DNA of 64,000 bases, from contig NC_092460.1 of NCBI RefSeq assembly GCF_047495875.1, positions 13,816,520 to 13,880,519 on the forward strand. The letters run 5' to 3'. The DNA is from Pithys albifrons albifrons (Eukaryota > Chordata > Aves > Passeriformes > Thamnophilidae). A program made the translations under genes and the position numbers. The notes under the pieces are model-generated. The model did not search any database. It had not been told where the DNA came from and saw only the letters and a list, made by a program, of their open reading frames with translations. Every line of letters starts with the position of its first letter. Position 1 is the first letter of the stretch. Of the stretch, positions 1-12,000 are shown piece after piece.

Positions 1-1125
1 GAGCTGGGAGATGCTCCTGTACTCGTACAGTACAAGAGCCACAAGCAGAACACTGCCTGCACATGCTACTAAAAAAACATCCATGGCTTCAGTGAATCAT
101 TCCATCCAGGCATGGCTTGTCTTCAGTGCTGAGACTTGGAGATTTTAAGCAACTTCCCTTCTAACAATCCAGTTGCTGTGCTTGTAAGGACCAGACAAAA
201 TGTGAGACGGTGGGAGCTGGAGGTAGCTTTGACAGAACTTGTCTTGAGCTGAACCGCTGTATGGTCCTGATCTGATTTTAGATTGGACTCATGGGAACTA
301 CTTCCTGGACAGCTTTCCAATGCCATGGTTCAAGGAGGAATGATTCTGCTTAGCACCAAATCCAAGAAACAATTTTTTTGCAGTGGCTCTGACTGCTGTA
401 AGGGTCAATGTGCCAAAGAGGCCTAACACAGAACTCATGGCCATTGGAGTTTCTCTGAGTCTGAGGTCTCTCTTCATGGTGCAAAAAACCAAACTGAAAC
501 CCAAAAAGCCATCCTGTCCCTGGGCTGGCTGTTCTTGCAGCACCTGCTGCTTCCCACCACACCACTGGCACAGCCAGGGCAGTCTCAGTTCCTCTCTTAT
601 GGGAAGGCTCTGAGGTGGTTTTGCAGTCAAATGAGTATTTCCCTGGGGGAACTACACATGGTCATTGCCCTTAGCTGGAGCTGGTGGCTGAACTAAAACC
701 AAGTGATTCAGTCTGAAGAGTGATTCAGAGTCAGGCTCTGGGAGAAGCTTCCCTAATTCTGCATTCAGCTAAATCCAAGGGCACTGCTCTGGCTTGAGAC
801 TCAAGGTAGCAGTTTTATCTCCCTTGAGTCATTTCTGGAAGTGATCAAACGTGGTATGATGTGTCCTGAGATAAATCGTTTACCTTAAATGTCTACAGAT
901 TTTTGAGTGTCCCTTGACTTCTGTGTGCCATCACCCTGTGATTTCAGTGGCCTTGGGGCCAAGCACCTCATGATGATGCATAAGGGGTCCCTCCCCTGCT
1001 TAACACAAGTCTAGAAATACACTTTAGTTCATTGTTGGACTTAGGAGTTGAAATCATTCCCCTGGTGTTTTTTTCTGTTTTGTTTTGTCTTTTGCCAGAC
1101 ATCCTACTGAAGCAGGAAAGTGTTA
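1..1125. other. Non-coding stretch, no recognised element
   Basis: No interspersed repeat or exon is recognised. Opposing frames overlap at about 298-630 on both strands, but neither resembles a known protein. A T-rich run lies at about 1067-1095, just upstream of the first CR1 copy. Confidence 0.6.
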
Positions 1126-1403
1126 AAGGCAGTCGACAGTAGGACAAGGGGGCACGGGCTCAAGCTCTGCCAGGGGAAATTGAAGTTGGAGATCAGAAAA
1201 AACTTCCTTGCAGAGAGAGTGCTCAGGCATTGGAATGGGCTGCCCAGAGAGGGGGTGGATTCCCCATCCCTGGAGGTTTTTCAACTGAGATTGGCCGTGG
1301 CACTGACTGCCGTGATCTGGTAAAGGGACTGGAGTTGGACCAAGGGTTGGACTTGATGATCTTGGAGGTCTTTTCCAACCCAATCAATTCTATGATTCTG
1401 TGA
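1126..1403 (+). mobile_element. CR1 LINE, 5'-truncated 3' end (younger group)
   Basis: This is the 3' end of a CR1 non-LTR retrotransposon in sense orientation. The frame ending at 1323 reads through the C-terminus of the ORF2 reverse-transcriptase protein, with the motifs [28 protein letters not shown] and [15 protein letters not shown], and stops after the usual final Trp. The 3' untranslated part (GGACTTGATGATCTTGGAGG, then TTTTCCAACCCAAT) ends in the CR1 tail ATTCTATGATTCTGTGA. The first 15-20 bases are diverged, so the exact 5' truncation point is uncertain. CR1 copies are usually truncated at the 5' end and this one cannot move. It belongs to the FQLRL subgroup. Confidence 0.96.
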
Positions 1404-3982
1404 CAGTAACCCTCTCTGGACTTAGGGGTGTTAGGTCAGCAGGATGAATTTGGACAATACTGGCAGAAATATGTGTGAAGGGCCCAGAGCCTCCTATCCC
1501 ATCTGGAGGTGGCTCATATGGGCCTTCCTGAGAGCTGTTTGGTGCTGTGTGCTGGGGTACAGCTGTGTCATAGCTGGCACCAGCTGTTGGGCAGTTTTAA
1601 ACTCGAAACTTGAAAAGCACTGGAGAGCCAGGAGGGCCTTTTCAGCTCTGTAAGCATCTCCTCCTTCACAGTGTGGAGGTACAAGCCAAGACCAGCCAGG
1701 AAGGACTAGTTTTGTAGGAAAGAGGGAAATGCTTTGTCTTCAAGTCTTGACAGCCTTCACATTGCTGGAATTTGACTTAAAAATGGGGAAAAGGAGGTTT
1801 TCCCTGGATTAACATCTCACTAGACTTGATTCAGCATGCCCAGAGTTCAGAACAGATCTGCTTGTTTTCATTTGGTGAAGGAGAGCCTGGCATGGCTGGA
1901 CATGAAGTTGTGCATTCATGGTGTTTATGAATTCTCTCGTGAACGTATGGAAAACATGTATCATTGTTTCAAATCCCAGTGCTGGAAATAGTGCAAATAA
2001 ATGACTGTGAGTCAGAAGAAGGTGAATCACTGTAAGGTAGCTCTACTGTCAATAAATTTAAGAGCACACATATGATATGGGTGATGATTTGACTAATTAG
2101 AACAGACCTTTGAGCACTGAAATCCAGGGTTTTTGAAGGAGCCCAGCAAAATTAGGTGCCTAAGTCCTTCTGCTATCAATGGGAGGTGAGTAGGTAGTTC
2201 CTTTAAATGCTCAGCTTAGCAGAATACCTAAGGAATTTTATTTAGATGTTTAAATGAGGGCAGTGTTTCCCCTGAGTGCTTGGACAGCACGTTCCTAGCA
2301 AGAAGCACAGATTATTTCTAAACAGAGATCTCCAGCCTGAGCCAGCCCCTGATAATGCCCACTTCAGTCTCTGCTCATGCTTGAGCCCACCAGAAGGACT
2401 TAAGGTGTGAGGGGGAAGAGCCCTCTGGCCCCAGGAGGACCTGCAGTGTAATCCAACCATGGCAGCTCTGTCCCACAGCCCTGGCCAGCATCACTTGGAG
2501 GGGACATCTCAATGTGTGAGCAATGGCATTGTCCAGCATCAAATGTGAGAAGGCAGGCAAATATTCCCATGTGAGAGGTCAGACAGGGTTAGGGTGGTTT
2601 GTTTGCTCTGCTGATGTGCGAAGTGACTCCTTGTTTGTCCATCACTATTGAGGATGAGGTGTTCACCCAGACACTGATGCTTCCAGAAGATGCTGCTGTG
2701 TCCCTGACTGCAGAACCACTGGGAATCTTTGCAGCCTGCTGATTTTCTCCCCTCTCCACTTCCATCCTCCCCTGGGCACTGTGCATGGACTGGTGCTGTG
2801 GGTGTCAGCCAGGCAAGAGTTAAATGCAGTTGTGGAGCAGATGGCTCACCTTTGAAAGCGTAGTGGGAGACATGTACCTCTGATCTTGTAAAGGATCCTT
2901 TTCTTGCTGGCAGCACAGCCTGCTCCAGTTAGAACACAAGGGTTGAAACAAGGCCTGGAGTCTGTCTGTCCCCTGCTGTGGTGGTGGCACTGTCACTGCT
3001 TTTGTGGTAAGTAGGGCAATTCCAGTGCCCCTCACCTCTCAGAATGCAGCCTTGCAAAGACATGTGCAAAGTCATTGGTTTTCCCTTTGTGAGATCATGG
3101 AGCTGGCAGGACAGCCCTGCCTGCAGAGGATTTTCTTCCACTTGGGCTCCAGCCAGGCAAGACAGGAATCCTGAATTCTCGCCCCTTTATGGCTCATCTA
3201 GAGCAGCAAAGCTTGGTGCTTTCTTTTCCAGTTCACCCTCTCAGCTCAGATGACCCCGGGAAATTGTTGGCGTTTTTCCCCTGTTAAGTGGGTTTACCCA
3301 GGACAGGCAAAGAGAGAATGGAAGCATCTTCATCACGTGGGTGTGATGGTCATGTCTGGAAGGCGTGGCAAAGGCATGAGGCAGTGCAGACACACAAGCA
3401 CAGGGATGGGAACATTACCTGGGATGCTGCACTCTCTGCCACCAAAGTGTCTTCATGTGGTGGGTCAGGAATCAAGAGGAGGGAGCTGAAGTGGTGTAAG
3501 GCCACAGTAGAAGAGCACAACAGGCTTAGGAACCTGGTCAAGGTCCCAAATGGCAAGGCTCTGCAGCATCTTTCCATGCTACTTCTGTTCTCAGGACCTT
3601 TCCAGGTTAGTAGTAATGTCTCTGCAGGAAACAGCCCCTGATGAGACCCTCTGACAGACTTGTGAAGGCCCTGCCTCATAGGCATGTACAATTCTAACTT
3701 CCTCTGGTGATTGACCGTGCATCGGGGTCTTTTCAACAGCACATCCAGTTGCTGAAAGAACCTGCTAAATGCAATTCTTAGAGGTTACAAAATTCAAAGG
3801 AAAATAGTGAAACAGAAGCATTTATTTTTTTTAAGAAGTCCAACCATTGCTTTTACATTTCTTGTATGTGCATTTGGAGTGTGTGGAACTGTTAGTGATG
3901 TTGCTGGTAGAGGCTGCCATGTGGATTTGGGAATGGGTTGCAAGTGTGAGTGGCTGGTTAGATTAAGGAAACACATGGTGAA
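1404..3982. other. Non-coding stretch, nothing recognised
   Basis: About 2.6 kb without an identifiable repeat, RNA gene or exon. Open frames are all under 131 codons, overlap one another on both strands and show no domain I recognise. Confidence 0.6.
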
Positions 3983-4515
3983 ATAGAACAGAATAGACTA
4001 TTCCAGTTGGAAGGGACCTACAATGATCATCCAGTCCAATGGCCTGACCCATTCAGGGCTGACCAAAGGTTGAAGTGTGTGGTTAAGTGTAGTGTCCAAA
4101 TCCCTCTTAAACACTGACAGCCTTGGGGAATTGTCCACTTCTCTGGGAATAGTCTTCCAGTGTTTGACCACCCCCTTAGTAACGAAATGCTGCCTGATGT
4201 CCAGTCTAAACAGCCCCTGGTACAGCTTTGAACCATTCCCACATGTCTTAGCACTGGATACCAGGGAAAGCTCCTTCCTCTCTACTTCCCCTCCTTTGGA
4301 ACCTGCAGGGACCAGTGAGGTCACCCCTCAGCCTCCTTTTCTCCAAACTAGATAAAAATAGAGTCCTGAGCTGCTCCTCACAGGACATCCTTCAGCCTTT
4401 TCACCAGCTTTGTTGCCCTCCTCTGGGTGCATTCAAGGACCTTCACATCCTTCTTACGTTGTGGGACCAAGAACCCTGACTCACCCAATGGCCTTGAGGA
4501 TGTGGTGGCCCTGTC
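3983..4515 (-). mobile_element. CR1 LINE, older subfamily, minus strand
   Basis: This CR1 copy is inverted: its 3' tail is at the low-coordinate end (near 3983) and its truncated 5' side near 4515. The minus-strand frame at 3998-4324 shows diverged CR1 ORF2 C-terminal motifs (GLFRLDIRQHF, KGVVKHWKTIPRE, LSVFKRDLDTTL). It clearly differs from the abundant younger group, for example KHWKTIPRE against RHWNGLPRE, and it runs past the usual Trp stop. Its 3' end, read in sense (GATGATCATTGTAGGTCCC, then TTCCAACTGGAATAGTCT), resembles the tail of the two SINEs in this window. The far 5' limit is set by fading similarity and could shift by tens of bases. Confidence 0.88.
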
Positions 4516-7353
4516 CTTTAGTTTAGACCAGGAAAAACCAATCTGCTGCTTTTCACAGGGTCAGGCAGAGCTGTGAGATGGACCTGTGCAAGTGGGAAGT
4601 GTGAGTGGGCCCACCTGTGTTACTCAGGGCTGTGGCACGGGGAAGGGGCAAGTGGTTGGGAGTGGGATCTTTTGTTCTGGGCAGCAAAGGCAGCCTGGGC
4701 AGCACCCCAGGCTGGGCACTCAAACACAGGGCCATTTCCACTCGGGGACCAGAATGAAGTTAAGCTGTAGGATGCCTATGGATCTTGTTTATGTGCTTGG
4801 GAAGATGAAAGTCCTTAAAATACAGGCAGTCTCTTCCCACAATGCTTGTATCTTGAAGTGTGTAACATCTCAACACCAGTAAGACCAGAGTGATGTGAGG
4901 AAGTTGGGAAGGAATTGGATGCAGTGCTTTAAATGTGTCTCAGTGTCACGGGCAATAATTTGTTTCTGATAGAACAAGTGCCTGGAAATCCAGGAAGAAG
5001 TGAGAGAAATGTAGTAACTGTTGGGTCAGCTGGCCTGAGAAGGCTCAGAAATACAACAAGTGCCTGTGTAAACATGGGACATGTTGCCTGTGAGGGAAGC
5101 TGGGTGGAACCATATCAGTTTAAAGTTATTTCCTCCTTTCTTCACCTCCTTGGAGTACCCTGGGGTGCTTTGCAGTTACTTTGTAAGGTGGTTGTTGGTG
5201 CAGGTACTTGGGACTTCTCAGGGTGTGCAAACACAATCTTCAGATCTGGATTTGAAGTTTCGATGTTTGGACACATCAGGTATGTGGTATGTTCCTAATC
5301 TCCAAGTGGATGAGGGTAGTTCTGATGATCAGTTTGGAGAGGCAAATACTCACCACTACATATTTCAATGTTACTTTGAACAAAGGGCTAAAAAATGTGA
5401 TCTCTTGTCTCAGCAAACATTCCTGCCAGGGAACATATTTGCTAGATTGTTGGCGAAAGCAAGATCTGAAGGGATGTGAACTCACTCCAGGGTAATTTTG
5501 TTTACACATTTCAAATACATGATTGCAAATAATTTTGCTTTCTTCTCCCTGTGCCCCAGTGTAAGCTGTGCACTAACCAGGGGAAAGATTTTTGTGCCAG
5601 ACTCAGACAAAACTTAACCTCTGTCTTAGCATGAGCTGAAAAATTGGACCCATCCAACCTGGGGTTGGGAAGACAGGGCTTTTTGCCTGTGGAAAATGGG
5701 GCTTTTCCAGTGTAATGTTCAGGACTCAGTGGCAGTTTGAAATACCGCTGCAGCTCCCAGTGCAGGTCCTGGGGGAACCTTTGGTCAGCTGCAGTTGCTG
5801 TGGTGCTGCACTGGTGGTTCAGCCCTTCCCTGGGGATGGACACGGTGTGTGACAGATCTCCAACCGTGCGGTGCCAGGGGGATGTCACAGGGAGAGAGAG
5901 AGACAAGAAAGGTAAGACAGGCAAGCCACAGTTTCCAAGAAATATTGTGGTTGTCTTGTCATCTGCAAATAATTTTTAGAGGGCAAAACTGTAATTTTTT
6001 CATAAAACAGCACAGTGAAAACTATCCCAGCTGTACTTTTCCTGTTCAAGCCTCCTGCAATGGAAAGCTTGTGATCACACCCACCTTTTAATAGCACTGT
6101 GTTAATTACTGTGGCATCCTAAGCCATTGATCACCAAATGTGGCCAATTTTGGCCATTGCAGGTCTTTTCCCATTAAAAGTGAACCTTCACCCTAATTAA
6201 GTGACTGTTGCAATATTAAAAAAACAAATCCCTCAATGGGATGAAATAGACAGCTGGAAGGGGTAGAAATAGCACTGGCAGAGGAGGGGCTGGAATCAGG
6301 ACTTGTCAGGGGGAAGGTGTTGAGATCCAGGGTGTGATGGTGGAAGGAGCAACTGCTCCATCTCCCAGCTGCAGCAGCTGAAGATGAGGTAAAGGTAGAG
6401 TATGTCAGAAATGTCTAGACAAGGTGGGAAACTCATTACAGGTATTGGGGAGGGGAAAAAAAAGAAAGGGAGAAGAAAAGAGAAACAAAGAAGCCAGTAG
6501 ATTGCATGATTATATGCTGCCTAAGGGAGACAGGTTGAGATTATATAATTCTCCAGGAAGCTCTACATGCAACAATTATATGTTCAATTGGATGCACTAT
6601 GTTAGAGGGTTTTAAATTAAAAAAAAGGAGGTTGAACACTCAAAGTGTGGAGGAGGATAGTGAAGTGCTGAGCTGAAAATCTTTTTTTAAATCTTTATAT
6701 GTACTGCATAGTGGGGGAGAAAGAGACAGCAGAGAAAAGGATGCATTTGACACACGTCAGAGATATCAAAAGCCCCAGTGACAATTTTAAGGAAATTAAA
6801 TGGAAATTAAAGGGAAGCATTTTAGAGCAGGAGTCCCAAAGGCACTTAAAAATGTCGAACATGAGAAAAGCTCAGTGTCTGCCAGTAGTGGGGGATCAGC
6901 TCCTTCCATGACCAGCATGTGACACTCAGAGCCAGGCCTGTGTCAGTTCTGAGACAGCAGGACTCAACCTGATGCACATCAAGAGCTGTGCCAGAGCACA
7001 GGAGACCTTCCAGGGCTGGCAGCTCCTTTCAGCATACAAAAGCTCTGAAATCCCAGTGTCTTGTAGTGAAAAGAGAAAGAATTGGGATGCCCTGACTTCT
7101 CTATTTCAGCTTTTCATTGTCTTGCAAGGCCATGTAATGCAGCGCTGGGTGTGCCCAGTGGTCTTCCACGAAGAATCAGCTGTCACTTGGCTGTCATCCC
7201 TTAGCCATAGCACCAGGTGGCCTCTCTTTGCCCTGGGCATTTCAGTCTCTGCCCATCTCATGGGTATTTTCATCCTTCTGGGTTCTGCCACAGCAGTGAG
7301 ACAAGCAGGCATGATATGATACCTTTGGAATGACACTGTGTATGTGGTCCAGA
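4516..7353. other. Non-coding stretch with a homopurine tract
   Basis: No repeat family or exon is recognised in about 2.8 kb. The only distinctive element is a 39-base purine-only run at 6447-6485. Poly(A)-rich short runs occur near 6218 and 6617. Confidence 0.6.
6447..6485 (+). repeat. Homopurine (GA-rich) tract
   Basis: Thirty-nine consecutive purines without a pyrimidine, with G-rich then A-rich blocks. Such polypurine-polypyrimidine tracts can adopt triplex structure. No function is implied by the sequence alone. Confidence 0.85.
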
Positions 7354-7836
7354 AAATCATAGAATGGATTGGGTTGGAAAAGACCTCTGAGATCTCAAGT
7401 CCAACCCTTGGTCCAACTCCACTCCCTTTACCAGATCATGGCACTCAGTGCCATGGCCAATCTCAGTTGAAAAACCTCCAGGGATGGGGAATCCATCCCC
7501 TCTCTGGGCAGCCCATTCCAATGCCTGAGCACTCTCTCTGCAAAGAATTTTTTTCTGCTCTCCAACTTCAATTTCCCCTGGCAGAGCTTGAGCCTGTGGC
7601 CCCTTGTCCTATTGCTGAGTGCCTGGGAGAAGAGACCAACACCCACCTGGCCAGAACTTCCCTTCAGGGAGTTCCAGACAGTGCTGAGGTCACCTCTGAG
7701 CCTCCTCTTCTCCAGGCCAAACACTCCCAGCTCCCTCAGTCTCTCTCCATAGCACTTGTGCTCCAGTCCCTTCTCCAGCCTCGTTGCTCTTCTCTGGCCC
7801 CGCTCCAGCCCCTCAAACTCTTTCCTGAACTGAGGG
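7354..7836 (-). mobile_element. CR1 LINE, minus strand (younger group)
   Basis: Inverted CR1 3' end. The tail is at 7354 (reverse complement of ATTCTATGATT) and the body extends to about 7836, where similarity to sibling copies stops within the TTCCTGAACTGAGGG segment. The minus-strand frame at 7428-7724 covers the ORF2 C-terminus ([46 protein letters not shown]) up to the final Trp and stop. A short loss in the 3' untranslated region near 7392 removes bases present in siblings. The 186-codon plus-strand frame over this element is only its antisense shadow. Confidence 0.97.
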
Positions 7837-8364
7837 AAATGAGGCAGCCCATGTTACCTGACACAGAGAGGAGCACAGAGAGGCACCCCAGCATCTGAGC
7901 AGGAGAACAAGGGGTGTGTTCTGCAAGGAAGCAAGAGGGAAAGACAGTAGAATGTTTTCATTTCCTCAGAAACACATTCCAAAAAAGCCCCCACAAGAGG
8001 GTGAGTCATCCTAGAGGAGATTGGCCTCTCTAAGTTGCAGCTGCTAGTTTTTAATTATATAATTTTAATTTGCCAATAAAATAAAAGAAGGAAGTAGTGA
8101 CTGGATTGTATGCATATCATTGTCTCTCTGTAGGATTCTCCCTTTCCTAGCATGGATCCATGAGATTGGCTGCTGGATCTGAGATCTCTAAACTGAGAGT
8201 TAGTCATGCCCAGGTGGTATTTGTGAAAACACATCTGCAGGCTTCAGGTGCTGCTTTGTGAGATCGTGTAAGGTCATATATTTGGTGAAAACTGAAAAAT
8301 AATTTTCTTTCCTTTTCCATAATCAGTAACCTTCTGCTGAAGGTGATTCGAAGCTGGGAGGAGT
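7837..8364. other. Non-coding spacer between two CR1 copies
   Basis: No gene or repeat recognised. An AT-rich patch contains a perfect 12-bp palindrome, AATTATATAATT, at 8053-8064. Confidence 0.6.
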
Positions 8365-9083
8365 GGCTGATATCTCAGAGGGGCCTGGACAGGCTGGAAA
8401 ATGGTCCAACAGGAGCCTGATGCAGCTCAGCAAGGGGAAGTGCAAAGTCCTGTCCCTGGGGAGAAACAACCCCAGGCACCAGTACAGGGTGGGGGCTGCA
8501 GCTGGGAAACAGCTGTGCAGAGGAAGGACTTGGGGGCTGTTGGACACCAAGCTGTCCATGAGCCAGCCTTGTGCCCTCAGGGCAAAGAAGGGCACTGCTG
8601 TCCTGGGCTGCACTGGGCAGAGCTCTGCCAGCAGTGGAAGGGGTGATCCTTCCCCTCCACTCAGCACTGGTGAGACACATCTGGGGTTCTGTGTCCACTG
8701 CTGGGACTCCCTGTGTGAAGGAGATGTGCAAATACTGGAATGAGTTACGGACAGGGGGAAGGTTAAGGAGGTGGAATGGTTAGTGTGTGAGGACAGTCTG
8801 AGAGAGCTGGGGTTGTTTGGTCTGGAAAGGGAAGGCTCAGAGGGAGATCCTGTCAATGGACACAAACTGAAATGCAGGAAATTGCTTTTAAACATAAGAA
8901 AAACCTCGCTGTGAGGGTGGTCAAATATGGGAACAGGTTGTCCAGAGAAGCAGTAGAGTCTCTGTCCTTGGAGATACAACCCAACTGGACATGATCCTGA
9001 GTAAGCTGCCCTCTGTGAGCCTGCTCTGAGCAGGGGATTTGGGCTGGATGATCCACAGAGAGACCTCAGTGATTCTGGGAGTT
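8365..9083 (+). mobile_element. CR1 LINE, older diverged copy, plus strand
   Basis: A sense-oriented CR1 fragment of about 720 bp. The frame at 8363-8743 keeps a more upstream part of the ORF2 reverse transcriptase: KGKCKVLSLGRNNPRHQYR, then KLSMSQPCALRAKK. Frame is lost further on, although nucleotide similarity continues (GAGAGCTGGGGTTGTTTGG near 8800, GGTTGTCCAGAGAAGCAGT near 8935). The 3' end near 9083 has a decayed tail (AGTGATTCTGGGAG). It is older than the younger group by its interruptions and weak tail. A 259-codon minus-strand frame over it is an antisense artefact. Confidence 0.88.
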
Positions 9084-12000
9084 TATTCCCAGTTATTCCC
9101 ACTAACTGAATTATTCAGCTGTCAATGAGTTGAGATGATTTGGTAAAGAACTTGAGTGATTCTGTGTTTAGCATGAAGCTTCCACGGGGCTGGTGTGGAT
9201 TAGCTGTGTCAGACCACCAGTCTGTCAACTGGATAAACATTCCTCTTCCATTGCTGCCAAGGTCCTCCTTTTGGCACACACTGAGCTGTAGAAAGTCAAG
9301 TGCTGTAGTGTAGAATGAACCCAGAGAGTTTATGTTCTCCAAGTCTGGTCTCTGTTTTTGTTAGATGAATAACAAATGGAAGGGCAAGGCTGTAGCAAGA
9401 TCTTTTCCATATGTCAGGTCAGAACCCCTTGAGGTATCAGACATCTCCTAAACTCAGGCTGGGCAATTTGTCAGCATTTTTGCCACAAAATGTAAGGATT
9501 TGGTTGCAGACAGAGCAAGGGCTGTTGGCAATAGGATACCAACAGTATAAATACAAACCTAAACTATTTCACTGAAGCAGGAAGCGGTGTGGGAAGAAAA
9601 GGAAGGCTGATATTGTGAATATGCAATTTGATTATATTTTGTATTGTTGGTCCAATAGAAATTCTGCTTCTTTCTCCAATGGGCAGTACAACCCAGAGGC
9701 TGGGATTTCAAGGTCTTGCTCCATTAGAGATAATGGGAGGACAGGACTGAATTTTTACTCCTGGCACCTTTTTCAGGGCACTAAGGGAAGTAGTTTCAAG
9801 ATGGGACCATAGTTCAGGGGTCTCAGGATGGAGAGGGCAAGGAAGTCATAAAGGTCAGCATGTAATCATGAAAACAAGTCTGAGGGAACTGCCCAAGGTG
9901 CAGGCAAGTCAAAGGCTCTGTAAATCTAAACAGCTCAAGTGGCCAACTCTGAGCTCATTAGGACTAAACTGGTACCTTAGGTAATGGCCAAGAATGGAAA
10001 CCACCCACCTCCTGCCTTGAAAAGTCTTGTACTTCCTACCCTAGGCCAGCCTGGAATGAACTGAAAATGGCTGAGAACAAATTTCCTTTTGCTTGTGTTC
10101 TTCTAGGCTTTTCCATGATCATATTTTCTTTAAAGCTACCTCTGTTTCTTTCTGCTCTTTATGGAGCTATCCAAGCTAGTGGCACAGGAGGAGCAGAGAT
10201 GAAGGGTGGGTTTGGCAGTTGTGCTTCTAAAAATCTCCAAGAAAGATCTGTGAAAACATGAAGACTCTCAGTAAAATACCTTTTGGAGGGGAAAAAAAAC
10301 GTGCCTTACATGGCACTGTAAGGTAGTGAAAAATAAGCCTGCAGGACCCTCTTCATCTTCCTTTTCTCTCCTTGTAGATAAGAGAGTATCAGTTTCTATG
10401 TAAGTTAAAGTTGGAATGCAATGTCCTTCCCCTGCACCCTTTAACTTAGTGAATTGAGATAACTAAGACAGATTTGACCAGCAGCCTCTTTTCTAGTCCC
10501 AGCTCTGCCAGCAGCAGCCTGTGACACTGGCAAATGCCATTTCCCTAGTCTGGGAACCCACTTTGTCACGAATTTCCCCGGGCTAAACTCTTGTGTACTC
10601 AAAGGTAATCCTGTACTTTGAATATGATATTGGATTGAGTTCTTCTCTTTCCCTTTATTGATGTACAGAGTGAATCAGAATGGCCACCTCTCACCCTGTC
10701 TGGGTTTTCTTTGTAGATTTAGACTTTTATGTCTATCTGAAGGTACAAATATTTCCAGGGGCTGCAGCACAAGGACATGCTGGTACCCTCACAGCTGTAC
10801 CAGGGTGTAAAAAGGTTGCCAGCATGACCTGCTGTCTGTCCTCCTGCTGTTATTTCTGATAGCACTAATAGTGCTGTGAGAGAAAACGAGAGCAAAAGAC
10901 ATAATTCAGTCTAGGAGGAAAATTGTAATGGTTAGAGATGATGGGAAAGGAGTGATTGAGGTACCTCCAGCCTGCTCTGCTGTCCCCTTTGCCACCTCCG
11001 TGGGGTGCCAGGCAGGACCTGGACCTTAATGAACACAAGAAGACTCAAATGTGGCAACTGTTAATTGCAGACAACTGTGGGAATGATGATGCCAAGGCTG
11101 TCACTGTAATGCCAAAAAGATCCAACTGGAGTGCTTAAAATTCAGTCATGTAGGATTGAATTTAGAACCTGTTCTCACCTCTCAGCAGTGGCTCTATGCA
11201 AATCCTGCTGGATTATCATCACGTCCAAACCAGGCACACATCTGAAGTTCCTAAATCCGGGTAGAATTTTAGAATTTTTTGCTGCCTAAACACTGGTTGT
11301 CTCTGGCTGATCCTTTTGTGTACTGGCATCTCATCTTACACGTGAGGGTGTTGGAGATCCTCTGCAGTGTGCCCAGACTGTCAAATGGCCTTGCAGATCA
11401 CATCACCCCTGCCTGGCATGGGAGGTGAAGGGACCCAATGTCTTCTGCCACCAAGGATGGCTGGGGGAAGCTTTGCCTGGGTCTGTCTTATGCTTTGAAA
11501 TACCTGTTCAGGGCACCACTGATTCCAGAAATGGCTGTTCCCTTGGAAGAAGATAAATCAGTACATAAAAATCCTTCCCTTCCAGCTGATAAAGAATGTA
11601 TCATGTTTTTATGTTTGTTTGCCTCAATGTTTTATGTGTAGTTTCTGTGTAATATTTGCATGAGGTAGAATTGCAACAATTGTCTCTTCACTCAAAATAT
11701 TGCCCTGCTTTTAAGGAGCTGATGATGAGTAGCAGAAGACAGTACACTGAGGGGAAACCTGGCACAGGGATTTGATTAGTCTTCCTTTGGGATAATCCTC
11801 TGGGGACTTCAAGGGACATGTGAAGTGGTGCCAAAATTCAGGGTCAGGGCGTAGCTCGAGGGCTGAGTCCAGCCCCTGCCTGAATCAGCTCGTGCCTTCC
11901 TTAGTCTGCCCTCTGGTAAACCTGCCCAGGAGTCCAAGTACTTCAAACATTGTTCAAGAAAAGGCAATAGTATGGAGGCGTGTATGTGGGGGTGGGTAGA

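Noticed and set aside
298..630. Overlapping frames on both strands suggesting an exon
   Set aside because: Both strands are open with similar length, and neither translation matches a known family. Low stop density from composition explains it.
8323..9102. 259-codon minus-strand frame
   Set aside because: It is antisense to the older CR1 at 8365-9083; Ser/Pro-rich composition is typical of a shadow frame.
10067..10261. Small hydrophobic protein with an N-terminal membrane-like segment
   Set aside because: A 64-codon frame with no homology I recognise. Hydrophobic frames of this size arise readily by chance in T-rich DNA.
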